DNA from: Phymorhynchus buccinoides
Lineage: Eukaryota; Mollusca; Gastropoda; Neogastropoda; Raphitomidae
NCBI GenBank assembly: GCA_017654935.2
Contig: CM065711.1
Span: forward strand, 30,177,530 to 30,241,529
DNA length: 64,000 nt
Direction of reading: 5' to 3'
Positions 22,605 through 33,676 of this stretch are shown piece after piece. The translations under genes and the position numbers were made by a program. The notes beneath the pieces were generated by a model. It was not told where the DNA came from. It searched no databases and worked only from the letters and a program-made list of their open reading frames with translations. The number at the start of each line of letters is the position of its first letter. The first letter of the stretch is position 1.

Positions 22605-23724
22605 ACTGCTGTGGCATGCATTAATCATATGGGGACCAGTCACACCTAGCCAACAAGCATGTTCGCATCATGATTGATAATACGACTGCTGTGGCATGCA
22701 TTAATCATATGGGGACCAGTCACACCTAGCCAACAAACATGTTCGCATCATGATTGATAATACGACTGCTGTGGCATGCATTAATCATATGGGGACCAGT
22801 CACACCTAGCCAACAAGCATGTTCGCATCATGATTGATAATACGACTGCTGTGGCATGCATTAATCATATGGGGACCAGTCACACCTAGCCAACAAACAT
22901 GTTCGCATCATGATTGATAATACGACTGCTGTGGCATGCATTAATCATATGGGGACCAGTCACACCTAGCCAACAAGCATGTTCGCATCATGATTGATAA
23001 TACGACTGCTGTGGCATGCATTAATCATATGGGGACCAGTCACACCTAGCCAACAAGCATGTTCGCATCATGATTGATAATACGACTGCTGTGGCATGCA
23101 TTAATCATACGGGGACCAGTCACACCTAGCCAACAAGCATGTTCGCATCATGATTGATAATACGACTGCTGTGGCATGCATTAATCATATGGGGACCAGT
23201 CACACCTAGCCAACAAGCATGTTCGCATCATGATTGATAATACGACTGCTGTGGCATGCATTAATCATATGGGGACCAGTCACACCTAGCCAACAAGCAT
23301 GTTCGCATCATGATTGATAATACGACTGCTGTGGCATGCATTAATCATACGGGGACCAGTCACACCTAGCCAACAAGCATGTTCGCATCATGATTGATAA
23401 TACGACTGCTGTGGCATGCATTAATCATATGGGGACCAGTCACACCTAGCCAACAAACATGTTCGCATCATGATTGATAATACGACTGCTGTGGCATGCA
23501 TTAATCATATGGGGACCAGTCACACCTAGCCAACAAGCATGTTCGCATCATGATTGATAATACGACTGCTGTGGCATGCATTAATCATATGGGGACCAGT
23601 CACACCTAGCCAACAAGCATGTTCGCATCATGATTGATAATACGACTGCTGTGGCATGCATTAATCATATGGGGACCAGTCACACCTAGCCAACAAGCAT
23701 GTTCGCATCATGATTGATAATACG
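22605..23724 (+). repeat. 80-bp tandem array, 14 near-identical units derived from DIRS RNase H
   Basis: The unit contains TACGACTGCTGTGGCATGCA, followed by TTAATCATATGGGGACCAGT, CACACCTAGCCAACAAGCAT and GTTCGCATCATGATTGATAA. TACGACTGCT occurs at 22681 and then every 80 bp to 23721. Units differ at only two sites, G/A in CAACAxGCAT and T/C in AATCATAxGGG. Each unit encodes HVRIMIDNTTAVACINHMG, a conserved strip of DIRS RNase H. Because 80 is not a multiple of three, the array is not a coding repeat. Confidence 0.95.
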
Positions 23725-23930
23725 ACTGCTGTGGCATGCATTAATCATATGAGGACCGGTCACTCGGATGCATGCAATGTGATGACACAGACCAGACTGG
23801 TGTATATCTAACAACATTTGGCTCAGTGCATGTTTCATTCCAGGGAAAGACAACACCACAGCGGACAGAGAATCCAGGAAAAAGAACAACACAGACGCAG
23901 AATGTCAACTAAGTCCTGCCATACTATCAT
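23725..23930 (+). pseudogene. End of the DIRS-like RNase H domain
   Basis: The last array unit runs into new sequence, INHMRTGHSDACNVMTQTR, and after a stop and frame change into HIPGKDNTTADRESRKKN. This is the usual end of RNase H in DIRS elements (IPG..N..AD..SR). This shows that the array grew inside the domain. No recombinase follows. Confidence 0.7.
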
Positions 23931-24959
23931 GTGCAGTAAGTTGTGTGTGAACATGTCAATGCTGTAGAATCAAAACGAAACGCGCTATCTCCAGATAGTT
24001 AATTGACTTTTTTTTTATGGAACTAATTCCGAAAACTAAGAATTTAAAAAAAAACAATTTCGCAATAAATTTCAATAATAAGTCAGTGGACCATCTAAGG
24101 TATCGATGTGTCCAGGGTTTGCATGGTCTTTGAAAGTCTTTGAGAAATGGACTGCCATTTTCAAGTCCTGGAAAGTCTGAAATTTGGCTTTGGTGTATGT
24201 AAATTGTTAAATGTTTTTTTAAAAAGTCATTGATGCAGTCTGATTTTTTTAATAGTTCGCTTCCGGAATTAATAATGAAGAAATTTAATATTGCTTATTT
24301 TTCGATATCCCACGATCCAGTTTTGTCTAGCAGACACCCTCGATTTGTCAAGTGTTACTTCTTTTGCTACACAGATGCAAAAAGTGATTATGATCGAAGC
24401 AACTGTCATCATTGCATGTCGTGAGAGGTCCTTGAAAATAGGATAAAGGTCTTTGAAAGTCTGAATTTTTGCATACAAAATGTGTACGAGTCATGTGTGG
24501 AAATGCGTACGAGTCATGTGTGGAAATGTGTACGAGTCATGTGTGGAAATGTGTGCGATTCTGTGTGTGTGGCGTGCGCAGTAATGTGTTTGTGTCTCCG
24601 TGTGTGACACTTTGTAAGAAATTAGAATGCTGACGTATCACTAATTGCTTTTCCTCAAAAAGTGACTTCATGCGTGCTTTGTTTTTAACTGTCTTTTATT
24701 CTTGATACTGATGTTGGTTCTGTCATGTCTGATCATTTCTATAAATACCACATTGTTATAATTGCCATTGATGTCAAGAAGTTACCAAAAGAAGATAAAG
24801 CATACAAAGTAAAAAAGAAATGGAAGCTTTAAAGATTGTTCAGATTGTCAATAGTTTGAGAGTGAGCGTATCTTGGTGTTATTAGTTTTCAATGCTTCCT
24901 GTCTATCATTGTTCTTTGTATACTATTTTAACAGTGTCTGATGCTGCTATTATCTTTAC
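23931..24959. other. No gene recognised; small tandem repeat
   Basis: At 24484-24552 a 23-bp unit (TACGAGTCATGTGTGGAAATG plus two bases) is present three times. A dispersed TTTGAAAGTCTTTGA motif occurs near 24130 and 24450. No coding exon is seen. Confidence 0.4.
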
Positions 24960-25114
24960 CATAATCTTGAGCCATGTGCAGTGGATCCGCCCTTATGTAA
25001 TGGGGAGATTCCTCTGTTTATGACTTTCACCTTTGTGTGGGCTGTAGAAATTAAAACTTGTTCATTGGGTTTTTTATTGCACAGACACAAACATCCACTA
25101 AAGCGCACAGTCAC

Positions 25115-25207
25115 TGACACACACACACACACACACATGCACAAACAACACACACATTCACACACATACACACAACGATGGCACACGCAAACACACACAC
25201 ACAACAC

Positions 25208-25245
<38 letters not shown>

Positions 25246-25262
25246 ACACACACACACACAAT
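25115..25262. repeat. (CA)n microsatellite
   Basis: Interrupted CA repeats, purest at 25206-25245. Confidence 0.9.
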
Positions 25263-25450
25263 TGATTGTCCATTTTGTAAAGGTTCGCCTGAAACGGAAA
25301 TACATTTTGCATTATTTTGCCCTAAATATTTAGTACTTAGTGAAAAGTTGATCCCTAAAAAAACTGCAATCATCCTTCTGCTTTTGGGCTAGTTTTGCTG
25401 ATGCATATTTAGCCTTGCAATGTTCTTGTCTGATGCACTTATAATTCGCA
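25263..25450 (+). mobile_element. LINE C-terminal zinc-knuckle fragment
   Basis: Plus-strand translation gives IDCPFCKGSPETEIHFALFC, which then continues PKYLVL. This is the C-x2-C...H...C motif at the C-terminus of L1/RTE-like pol. A decayed continuation (ADAYLALQCSCLMHL) follows after a frame change. Confidence 0.55.
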
Positions 25451-25595
25451 TAGAAACAATGTAATATTTTCTGCTATTATCTTGATACTGTTTGTTATGT
25501 TTATCTGTTTGAATTGTGAAGATTTCCCATTGTTACCCCTTCCCTCATGATATGGGCAGATAGCCTGATCATTATAAACAGTTGTTCGTTGTTCA

Positions 25596-25599
25596 TTGT

Positions 25600-25632
<33 letters not shown>

Positions 25633-25655
25633 CCCCCCCCCCCCCCCTCCATCAC
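25596..25655. repeat. (TC)n plus poly-C
   Basis: CT repeats followed by CTAT units and about 15 C. Confidence 0.9.
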
Positions 25656-25911
25656 TTTGTGGGTCGAGATGGGAGCGATATAATAGTTTTAAAGAAATAG
25701 TTCCCCCTTCCCCTCGATCCCTCAAGGCATAATGATAAGATTTGAAGCACACCACCTTCACTGTGTCTTCATTGTCATTCCTTTCATGTCGCTCTAGCTA
25801 TTACGAAGTCCTTCTTTTTGTCCTTTTCCTGATCTACGATCGCAAAGGAGTATGTTTTCATTCGAGTTTGGTCTGTTTTTTTTCTTTCATTTTTTCTGTC
25901 TGTCTCAAAGA

Positions 25912-26015
25912 TATATTCCCGAACGGTTTGACCGAATCGCTTCAAATGTTTGATTGTGTTTTGTGGTGTAGTCGCCAGTCCAGTGAGCTTGAACTTGGCG
26001 TATGACGTTGTTAAT
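25912..26015. repeat. Dispersed repeat family C copy
   Basis: TTCCCGAACGGTTTGACCGA, ATCGCTTCAAATGTTTG, then TTGAACTTGGCGTATGAC. The order is the same as at 9890 and 30930. Confidence 0.65.
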
Positions 26016-26122
26016 TTTTTGTTTGTCTGGACTGGCTGGCTTGACTGGTTGGACTATCCTGGAAAGTACATCACTGACACACACAAAAAAAAAAGGACAC
26101 ATTTTGCGACAAACACATTTGA

Positions 26123-26312
26123 CCCTTTCACCGCTAATGTCACATTTTAGCACCACAATGGATTAAAACCCACTATGTCACCTAAAAAAACAAAAGGCAT
26201 CAATATCCAGGGTGTCTTTGTCAAAGACCGCGATTGTCTTATTTTTTGTTCTCTACCCAGGGGTAATTGCAATAAACATTTTTTGGCTGAAACATGGCTG
26301 GCGGCGAAAGGG
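26123..26312. mobile_element. CCCTTT-type MITE, 190 bp, TTAA on the right
   Basis: It starts CCCTTTCACCGCTAATGTC and ends GGCTGGCGGCGAAAGGG. TTAA follows at 26313-26316 and TTGA precedes at 26119-26122. The ends and the TTAA context suggest mobilisation by a piggyBac-type transposase. Sister copies are at 33149-33386 and 60623-60862. Confidence 0.75.
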
Positions 26313-26390
26313 TTAAGGCGCATCTCTTTGTGCACATGGCACGTGATGTATCTCTCTGTTTGCTTGTGTTGTTGTTCCCCCCCCATGGCT

Positions 26391-26855
26391 TCAAGACTCC
26401 AGGGATCATCCCCAGCAGCCAAAGCAATTGAACATAGTCAGGCACTCTTCTTTTGTTCTGTGTTCCCATGCCATATGGCTATAATGGGTGTAAGGTACGC
26501 ATGTGTCCGGCGCTTTTTCCAGTTTTCACTGGTCTTCCCGCTAGCGTACAGTCAACACATTCCGATGTGCGGGGGAGGATCTCAAGGGAGAAAAATTAAT
26601 TGGAAGAATTTTTTTTTAAAAGGCAGGAGAATGGGCCAAGTAAGTAGTCAGAAATATAGTAGATGAATAGAAAGCAAAGGTATAATGCAGAGTGAAAGAG
26701 AGTGGCATGATTAGGTGAAGTTTCAAGTACAGAACTTACAGAAAGTGTGAGTAACTATTTTATGTACGACCCTCCCGGTATCCCCGCGGGGACAATTCTA
26801 ACACAAGTGCATCAGCTTTAGGGAACTGAGAACATTACGTGTGGTGAACGTTTTT
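26391..26855 (+). mobile_element. Family B repeat split by a family A insertion
   Basis: The left half (26391-26443) has AGACTCCAGGGATCATCC. The right half (26801-26855) has ACAAGTGCATCAGCTTTAGG and GAGAACATTACGTGTGGTG. In the uninterrupted copy at 48104-48230 these blocks are adjacent. The intervening 26444-26800 is a minus-strand A2 copy. Confidence 0.7.
26444..26800 (-). mobile_element. Family A (A2) retroposon inside family B
   Basis: On the plus strand it begins with a CTTCTTTTGTTCTG remnant of the GAA tail. It runs through CATATGGCTATAATGGG and GACACATTCCGAT-like blocks to AGGCAGGAGAATGGGCCA and GGTATCCCCGCGGGGA. It is the reverse complement of the A2 copy at 45560-45985. Confidence 0.7.
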
Positions 26856-26939
26856 AGTGGGGAGAAGATTCAGACAACATTGAAACGGGACATTTCAGGA
26901 TTGAGAGAATGGTTTACTTTCACTCAGGTACAGACACGC

Positions 26940-27390
26940 ATGTTTGCACAAACTCACGCGAACTCTCTCTCGCGTGAGTGTGTCTGCATGTCTGTCATCC
27001 GTGCGTGTGTGCTGTGTGTGTGTGTCTAGATGTCTGGTGCAGGCGTGTGTGTGTGTTTTTACCGTGTGCCACTATAACCTTACCAGTTCATGCTTGCTGT
27101 GTGTGTGTGTGTCTATCTGTCTGTGCATGCGTGCGTGGCTCGGTCTGAGCGCCGCGCGCGTGCTGTGTGTTCGTGTGCCGTCGTCTGTGCAAGCTGTGCG
27201 GTGCGCGGTGGGTTTGCGAGTGAGTGTGTGTGTGTGTTTTGTGTGTGTGTCTGTGTGGTTGATGTGTTTGTGTGTGCTGTTTTGGCGGTCTGGGGATGCG
27301 GCGCGCGTGGCATGTGTGTGCATACAATACATACGTGCGTGCGTGTGTGTGTTGTGTGCGTGCGTGTGTGAATGCGTGCGTGTGTTACTT
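26940..27390. repeat. GT-rich cryptically simple sequence
   Basis: Irregular TGTG/CGTG runs with unique interruptions. Cysteine- and valine-rich ORFs on both strands over this block are artefacts of the repeat. Confidence 0.85.
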
Positions 27391-27537
27391 AGGGACAGAG
27401 TACACTGTTAAGCAGAAGGAGCAGGCCCTGATGTTACACGCTGCTGGAAATCTGATGAACTTGAAACTGTTTCCGGCTACGAATTAAACAGGGACACGAT
27501 CTGGAAAGTCATGTACACTTACTTTCAGTTCTTACGA

Positions 27538-27903
27538 TGAGAGAGAGAGAGTGAGAAGATGATGACGAAGACGAGGAGGAGACGCAGATGAAGAGAGGAG
27601 GGCGAGACGAGGAGGAGAGAAGAGAAGAGAGAGAGAAGAGTTGAGAGAGGGGGTGAGAGAGAGAGGAGAGAGGAGAAGAGAGAGAGGGGGGAGTAGCGGA
27701 GGATGCGAGGAGAGAGAGAGTCTAACTCAACTTCAAACATTTAATTGCTTATGCAATTGGTGTCCCTAAGAGAGAGAGAGAGAGGACGGAGAGAGGAGAG
27801 AGAGAGAGGAGATGAGACCGAGAAAGAGAGAACAAGAGAGTTAACTCAACTCAAACTCAACTCAAAATTTTTTATTTGATTAGACCTGTGGAGGCCTCGT
27901 AAT

Positions 27904-27935
<32 letters not shown>

Positions 27936-28279
27936 CGTATGAATGAGTTTTTAGATGAGAGAGTGAGAGGAGAGGACGGATTGGAGGGAGATAGATAGAT
28001 AGAGAGAGAACGAAACGAACTAACGAAACGAACGAATCTTTTTTATTGTTGGAAAAGAATAAGCGTATCAAACACGCTTCTTTTCGTCTTGCCAACATTT
28101 AAGAAAATAATTAATGTCAAGAAAAATATGAAAAAATACAAAATAACAAAGTTGTCCATATATGAAGACACAACACATGAATAATTACAAATTATCAGCA
28201 CACACCTATACATACACACACACACACACACATTACACATTGTACACAACACACACACACACACACACACACATCACCA

Positions 28280-28322
<43 letters not shown>

Positions 28323-28470
28323 TATATACATACACATATACATTGCACACACAATAAATAATGCACACCACACGCATGCACTCACACACTCACAAAACAA
28401 ATTGAAAACACATCACTTATCAATATCAATCCAATGATAGGTAAAGAGAGTAGAGAGGGGGGGGGGGGGG

Positions 28471-28502
<32 letters not shown>

Positions 28503-28735
28503 CAGGAGGAGCGAGATAGCTGAGAAGAGGAGAGAAGTTTTAACTCACTCAAACATTTAATAGATTAGGCCTTGTTGCCCGTAGAGAGAGAGAGAGACGA
28601 GAGAGAGAGAGAGCGGAGAGAGAGAGAGCAGAGAGAGAGCGAGACGAGAGAGAGAGAGAGAGAAGAGAGAGAGCGATGAGTCAACTCACACAAACTCACT
28701 CAACATGTTTATTGATGGCCCTTAGGAGCTTGTCA
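27538..28735. repeat. Cluster of GA tracts alternating with a TTTATTGATT-type motif, plus CA repeats
   Basis: Interrupted GA tracts are separated by short AT segments of one type, AACTCAAC(T)CAAAC followed by a TTTATTGATTAGGCC-like stretch, at about 27722, 27842, 28533 and 28684; a diverged one is near 28020. CA repeats occupy 28200-28330. Repeated pairing with one motif suggests retroposon 3' ends carrying the GA tract, or tandem growth of a compound unit. Confidence 0.75.
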
Positions 28736-29261
28736 CACACAGGCCAAGAGCAATACACACAGACCACAGACAGACAAACACAACTAAAGCCCTCTACCCC
28801 ATTCCAATTGGCAATATACTCCCCGTCCTTACGGCAACACAGGTACGTAAGGTAAAAGAACAGAAAAATCGCCCGGGGGGAGTGACAATTAATCTGATCA
28901 TCTAACGGAGACAAAGAAAGAGGGCATATTTCTCCCAGTAGAGGTTCCGGGGTGGGGGTGGGGGGGGGGGGGTGAGTTTTTTCACAAAGGCTTAACGTTT
29001 GCGTAGCGCTTCGAGTTAATCGCAAAAAAACGGTCCAAAAGAAACACATTTCGTTTTTGCCGATAGTTCGCGAGTGCCTGAACCTCTCCCCCAGCAATAT
29101 CTGGGCGAAACTATCACGTTTGACTTGCATGGGGGGAGTACTGTTGTTGTTGTTTGATTGGTCCTTAAAATTTGGTTAAAATAATCGCGTGGTTTTTTTT
29201 TAACTATCAGACAAGAGCTTGTATATTTTTTCCGAAACGTTTTTCTAAAATGTTTTCTTAA
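28736..29261. other. No gene recognised
   Basis: The minus-strand ORF at 28696-29130 starts inside repeats, has no domain and contains a G-run translation (PPPPTPTPEP). I do not support it as a gene. Confidence 0.4.
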
Positions 29262-29760
29262 TTAAGACACCGGACGCACCACGATAAGTCCCTTGGTGGT
29301 GTTTGTGTTTCTAGGTAGCTGTGGAACCACTCACAAATGTTTTTCCCAACTTGAAATTGAGGCTGCTCTTTTTTTTTTCAAAATTATACTTTCGTTTCAA
29401 TTTGGGGACCATTTTGTACGGGAGTCAACCTGGTTCAAACAAGATTTCTTCCAGCTATAAGAGTGAAAACCCGTGAACCCGTGATCTTGAACACGTGACC
29501 TGGTGTTCCTTTTAAGACCACTGACGCACACGATTAAGTCCCTTGGGGGGTTTTTTTTTTCTAGGTACTGTGACCCCCAGCCCAAATGCCCCCAACTTAC
29601 ATTGAGGCTACTCCTTTCAAAATGATGTTTTCGTTTTCAATGTGGGGATAATTTTGTAAATGGGAGTCAAACCTGGTTCAAAAACAGATTTTCTACCATC
29701 TAATAATAGGAAACCCTGACATCCGTGATTTTCGACCGTGATCTGGTGGGCCCTTTTTTA
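29262..29760. repeat. Family D repeat, two tandem copies of about 250 bp
   Basis: Blocks TAAGTCCCTTGG, TTCTAGGTA, TTGAGGCT, GGGAGTCAACCTGGTTCAAA and ACCCGTGATCTTGAACACGT recur in order at about 29287-29515 and 29535-29760. A third copy is at 32690-33145. Confidence 0.75.
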
Positions 29761-30109
29761 GACCCCGTTTTGTGCGTAACAGTTATTCGCGTGAAAGAAC
29801 GTTCCCTTATTGAAAACCAGCCCTGTTTCTACCTTGCCGATTCCAGTTCGAATTTGAAGCATTCGTTTTTGAATTGTGTCTACGAACTCAGATACCTGGT
29901 TTTGTTTAAAGTATTGTTGTAATTTTTTAGTCAGGTGGGACACGTAATTAATTCTCTCTTAATTGAGTTTTGTGGATTTGCTGAAGTTGATGTTTGAGTG
30001 GTTGGGGGGTTTTCCCCCCTTCTTTTATGTCCAAAAAATAACGATAGAGAAATTTGAAACTTGGTTGAAAGTTCTCCTTAATTATTGACAATGGTGTATA
30101 ATGTTTAAG
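29761..30109. other. No gene recognised
   Basis: AT-rich sequence. Nothing supported. Confidence 0.35.
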
Positions 30110-30440
30110 TTCTTCTTTTTCGATCGCTCAGACAGTTTCCCTGTCCATTATGAAGCGCATCTGCGTCATGCCTGCGTTATGCCTGCCTCTACTAAGAAAT
30201 AGTTTAGGCCCGCATGTCCAACCTTTGGCTGGAGGAAAGGTTTTGGGGGGAAGTGTTTCGGAAAAAGGGGGCAGGAGAATGGGACCGAAAAGGCAAAGAT
30301 AGTAAGATGACGCAAGCAAAGGGAAAAGGCAGAGTCAAAGAAGAGTGACAGATTATAGGAAGTTTACATGGCACAGAACTTATGGGGGAACTTTTTTATG
30401 CAAAAGACCCCCCCCCCCCCGGTTATCCCCCCATGGGGTC
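30110..30440 (-). mobile_element. Family A (A1) retroposon
   Basis: On the plus strand it begins TTCTTCTTTTTCGATCGCTC, the reverse of the GAA tail. It continues through CTGTCCATTATGAAGCGCAT, GGCAGGAGAATGGGACC and GGCAGAGTCAAAGAAGAG to a C run and GGTTATCCCCCCATGGGG. This is the longest A1 copy seen on this strand. Confidence 0.7.
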
Positions 30441-30929
30441 TAGTTTTAAGTTGATCTCTAGTAAAAATAATATGTGAACCATAAAAATAGTAGTTCTGTG
30501 TAAGTAGTCGTTTCAGCTTTGTTCCCTATTTCTGTGTGAAAATCCTTTTTCACAAACATGTTCAAGTTGGATTTTTTTCACGTCTTTTGTTTTGAATTTT
30601 CACGGAAGATTTAAGAGATTTTATTGTGATTTTTGTGGTCCGGTGTGGCGTGTGTGATAACACACAGACGAAAGATGGTAAGGACTTTTTTTACTGTCCT
30701 AGCAAGCTAGAAAAACTATTCCATTATTATTTATTCATTAATTATTTCAAAAAGGTAACAAGCAGTCACTACTTCATCTTTTTCTTTTTTTTTTCTTTTT
30801 TATAAAACAGAAAGGCGTACATCTAATACCTAGGCCTACGTCTCCATAACCTTTTTGTCCTTTTGCCGATCTACGACTACGAATCGCAGGGTAAGGTTTT
30901 TGTTCGTGTATTAAATTTTTTTTCTTTTT
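30441..30929. other. No gene recognised
   Basis: AT-rich sequence with T and A runs. Nothing supported. Confidence 0.35.
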
Positions 30930-31095
30930 TCTTCCCTTTTCTGTCTGCCCAAGGATATCGCCCGAACCGCTTGACCGCATCGCTTTTCACCATTTTTGTG
31001 TGGTTGTGTTTCCCCATTAGAGGAAGGCATCCCGCAAAACATGTCGCCGTCCTGAACCTTGATCTTGGCGTATGACCCTTGAAAACCGAAAATAG
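30930..31095. repeat. Dispersed repeat family C copy
   Basis: ATCGCCCGAACCGCTTGACC, GCATCGCTTTTCACC, GAAGGCATCCCGCAAAA and GATCTTGGCGTATGACC appear in the order seen in the other copies. Confidence 0.65.
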
Positions 31096-31262
31096 TTACT
31101 TCCCCCCGTGGTCCTAGGTGGGGTTGTTTTTTTTATTACGTTCATGTAAACATAATTAATTCGAACCGAAACTTTTACTTCGCCCTTTTCAGAATGTGTT
31201 GGTCATTAAATATTCACTTTTTCCTGTTGACAAATCAATAATAGCAAAGAAGAATACATATC

Positions 31263-31420
31263 ACACCTATAGGGTGTAGCTTGGCACAATGATATCGCGT
31301 TCCATTCTCGTGTCAGTAAACCCGAGTTCGAACCTGTGTTCGTATGAGACGATAGCCAGGTCCCGTGTGCCCCTGCACTTAGTAAACGCGATAAACCCAT
31401 GGCAACGAAAAAAATTTGTC
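31263..31420 (+). mobile_element. tRNA-derived SINE-like sequence
   Basis: GGGTGTAGCTTGGCACAATG resembles an A box, and CCGAGTTCGAACCTGTG, about 40 bp downstream, resembles a B box (GTTCGAAcC). The body then has CTGCACTTAGTAAACGCGAT and AAACCCATGGCAACGAAA, the type of core I associate with molluscan SINEs. It leads into A/T-rich tails. It does not fold as a complete tRNA, so I do not call a tRNA gene. Confidence 0.45.
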
Positions 31421-31438
31421 CATTTGATCAAAATTTTT

Positions 31439-31703
<265 letters not shown>

Positions 31704-32289
31704 TATTTTCTCAGACCAAAAAGTTTCAATTGTGGGCGAAAATGAAAAGAACATAAGAATTTTGAAGATTTTCATCCAGTAGGAGCATCAAATTTAAAAC
31801 TACCTTAAATTAACTCATATTTGTTTATTCCATTTAAAAAACCTTTTGGTAATCGAAATTCCCTCATGCATATTCAAGAAGGGCAAAACTCGAACTGAGG
31901 GTCAAACTGTGGCGAGGGATCCAGCCTCCTCTCCCGATTGGCTGGCCGGCGTTTGCCACGTAGCGCTCGTGCTGCACGGGTCTCGGTTGAGTAGCTCTTA
32001 TTGGATGGTGGGAAAATCCGCGTGCAGTCCGTCCGCCATTGCTCATACGTTTTTGGAAGGATTTGTATGCAGCAGAATCTCTTCCGAAAAAACTAATTTT
32101 GGTTTGTGCGCTTCTAACCAGGCGGCCCTCACTTGGAAATACCGTGCCTAGTAATTATTAGGAAACAATTATGCATCTAGTCTCTTTCCCTCTATTAGTA
32201 TTACTCGTAATGTTCAACACAGGTTAAGATCCAATGCTGGACTATTTCCTATTCGACTTTTAGTGGTGAAGTTTTCCGTTTTGACACCC
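31704..32289. other. No gene recognised
   Basis: A moderately GC-rich island at 31890-32150 has no stop for 100 codons on the plus strand but shows no recognisable motif. Confidence 0.35.
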
Positions 32290-32338
32290 TCTCCTTTTGT
32301 CCTCGCCCTCTCTCTCTCTCTCCTCTCTCTCCCTCTCA

Positions 32339-32369
<31 letters not shown>

Positions 32370-32575
32370 CCTCTCTCTCTCTCTACTCTCTCTCTCTCAT
32401 TATCAGACGTGTTTATTGATGTTATTTGCTTATTATAATTATTACCCCTCTTATAACTAAAATTAATTCATTGAACTCTCTCTCTCTCCCTCTCTCTCTC
32501 TCTCTCTTCTCTCCCTCTCTCTCTTCTCTCTCTCTCTCATCTCTCTCTCTCTCTTCTCCTCCTCTCTCTCTCTCC
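32290..32575. repeat. (CT)n tracts with a short AT spacer
   Basis: CT repeats at 32305-32400 and 32475-32575 are separated by a GTGTTTATTGATGTTATTTG segment that matches the motif seen with the GA tracts at 27.5-28.7 kb. Confidence 0.85.
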
Positions 32576-32694
32576 AATATTTAGTGTTTTATTGTTGACC
32601 TACTTTTACCTTCGTTCAAAGACCTTTCAGTCAAAACTTAATATTTGATAAGCTTTGTATTAATGGCTTTTGCCTTTCTATTAAAACGTCCTCC

Positions 32695-33145
32695 CTTGTT
32701 TTTTTTTCTAGGTAACTGTGACCTGTTCCGCATGAAAACAAGGTAAGCTCGTAAAATAAGTAGCCTCCGCTACTAGGATTCTGTATTTGCGACACCACAA
32801 ATTTCACTTTTTTCCTGTACTTTACCATTTTACCTAACCCTAAGCACTAACCCCTAGAAAAAAGTGACAATTTTGGTTCATGCTCAATGTCGCAAATGTA
32901 CACTGTCATAGGTACCGAGCGTTTTTCGTTTTACGAGCTACCTTATTTTTCATGCGCATGACCCACCATACCAATGTACCCCCACCTTCAAATTGAGGCT
33001 GGCTCTTTAAAAATGATGTTTCGTTTTTAATTTTGGGGGACATTTGTATGGGAGTCAACCTGCGATCAAACAAGATTTCTTGCCAAGTATAAGAGTGGAA
33101 AACACGTGGAACCCGTGATTTTGAACACGTGAACCTGTGGGTCTT
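32695..33145. repeat. Family D third copy, split by an inverted-repeat element
   Basis: TTTCTAGGTAACTGTGACC is followed after a 224-bp insert by TTGAGGCT, GGGAGTCAACCTGCGATCAA and GATTTTGAACACGTG. The family D blocks are otherwise in the same order as at 29262-29760. Confidence 0.65.
32731..32954. mobile_element. Small inverted-repeat element (MITE-like) inside family D
   Basis: The left end CATGAAAACAAGGTAAGCTC and the right end GAGCTACCTTATTTTTCATG are inverted copies with small differences. The interior is noncoding and contains an ACCCTAAGCACTAACCCC stretch. No clean target duplication is seen. Confidence 0.65.
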
Positions 33146-33148
33146 TAG

Positions 33149-33386
33149 CCCTTTCCCGCCAAGTCGCATTTGAAACACCACAGTGATTTAACACCGAATG
33201 TCAGTTAAGCCTCAAATTTGGGGTCTATTATCCAAAGACACCCCTGTTGTCCTTAGTTTTGGGAAGTAAGGTTAGACCCTTATTTTATGTAGTCCACAGA
33301 CGAATCCCCAATACTGCAATGGATTTTGGTTCTCTACCCAGGTAAGTTAATGGACTTTTTGGCTAAAATAGGCTGGCGATGAAGGG
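33149..33386. mobile_element. CCCTTT-type MITE, 238 bp, TTAA on the right
   Basis: It starts CCCTTTCCCGCCAAGTCGC and ends GGCTGGCGATGAAGGG. TTAA follows at 33387-33390; TTAG precedes at 33145-33148. Interior blocks match the 60623-60862 copy (a CACCxxAGTGATT block near the left, TCTCTACCCAGG near the right). Confidence 0.75.
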
Positions 33387-33676
33387 TTAATGGCCCTACG
33401 CGTCTCGTAAATAACGTGCATAATGATGCAAAATCGATCGGAAATTGTAAACTCTGACATAATTCAAGTCACAGCAAGCATAAAACTGACCGCATCACAT
33501 ACTTGTGAGCTCAAAGTTAGCAAAACTGCGCTGACATTTTTTTTCTTCTGTGTACCTGCTATCTTGACAATCTCCGTTCATGGGGGAATTAGCTCACTGA
33601 TGCAGCTAGGTTAGTCAGTAGGCCTAGTTTTAGTAGTAGTCCAGGCGACATTAAGAATTGAACCTTGTTTTTTGTG

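Noticed and set aside
22605..23760. The 80-bp array as a CRISPR array
   Set aside because: The whole unit is repeated with no variable spacers, the unit encodes RNase H sequence, and the genome is eukaryotic.
31263..31340. A genuine tRNA gene
   Set aside because: A- and B-box-like motifs are present, but I cannot form a full cloverleaf with a sensible anticodon stem. The downstream body fits a SINE.
31846..32151. A 101-codon plus-strand ORF
   Set aside because: No recognisable motif, no splice or start support, and it lies in a noisy repeat-rich area.
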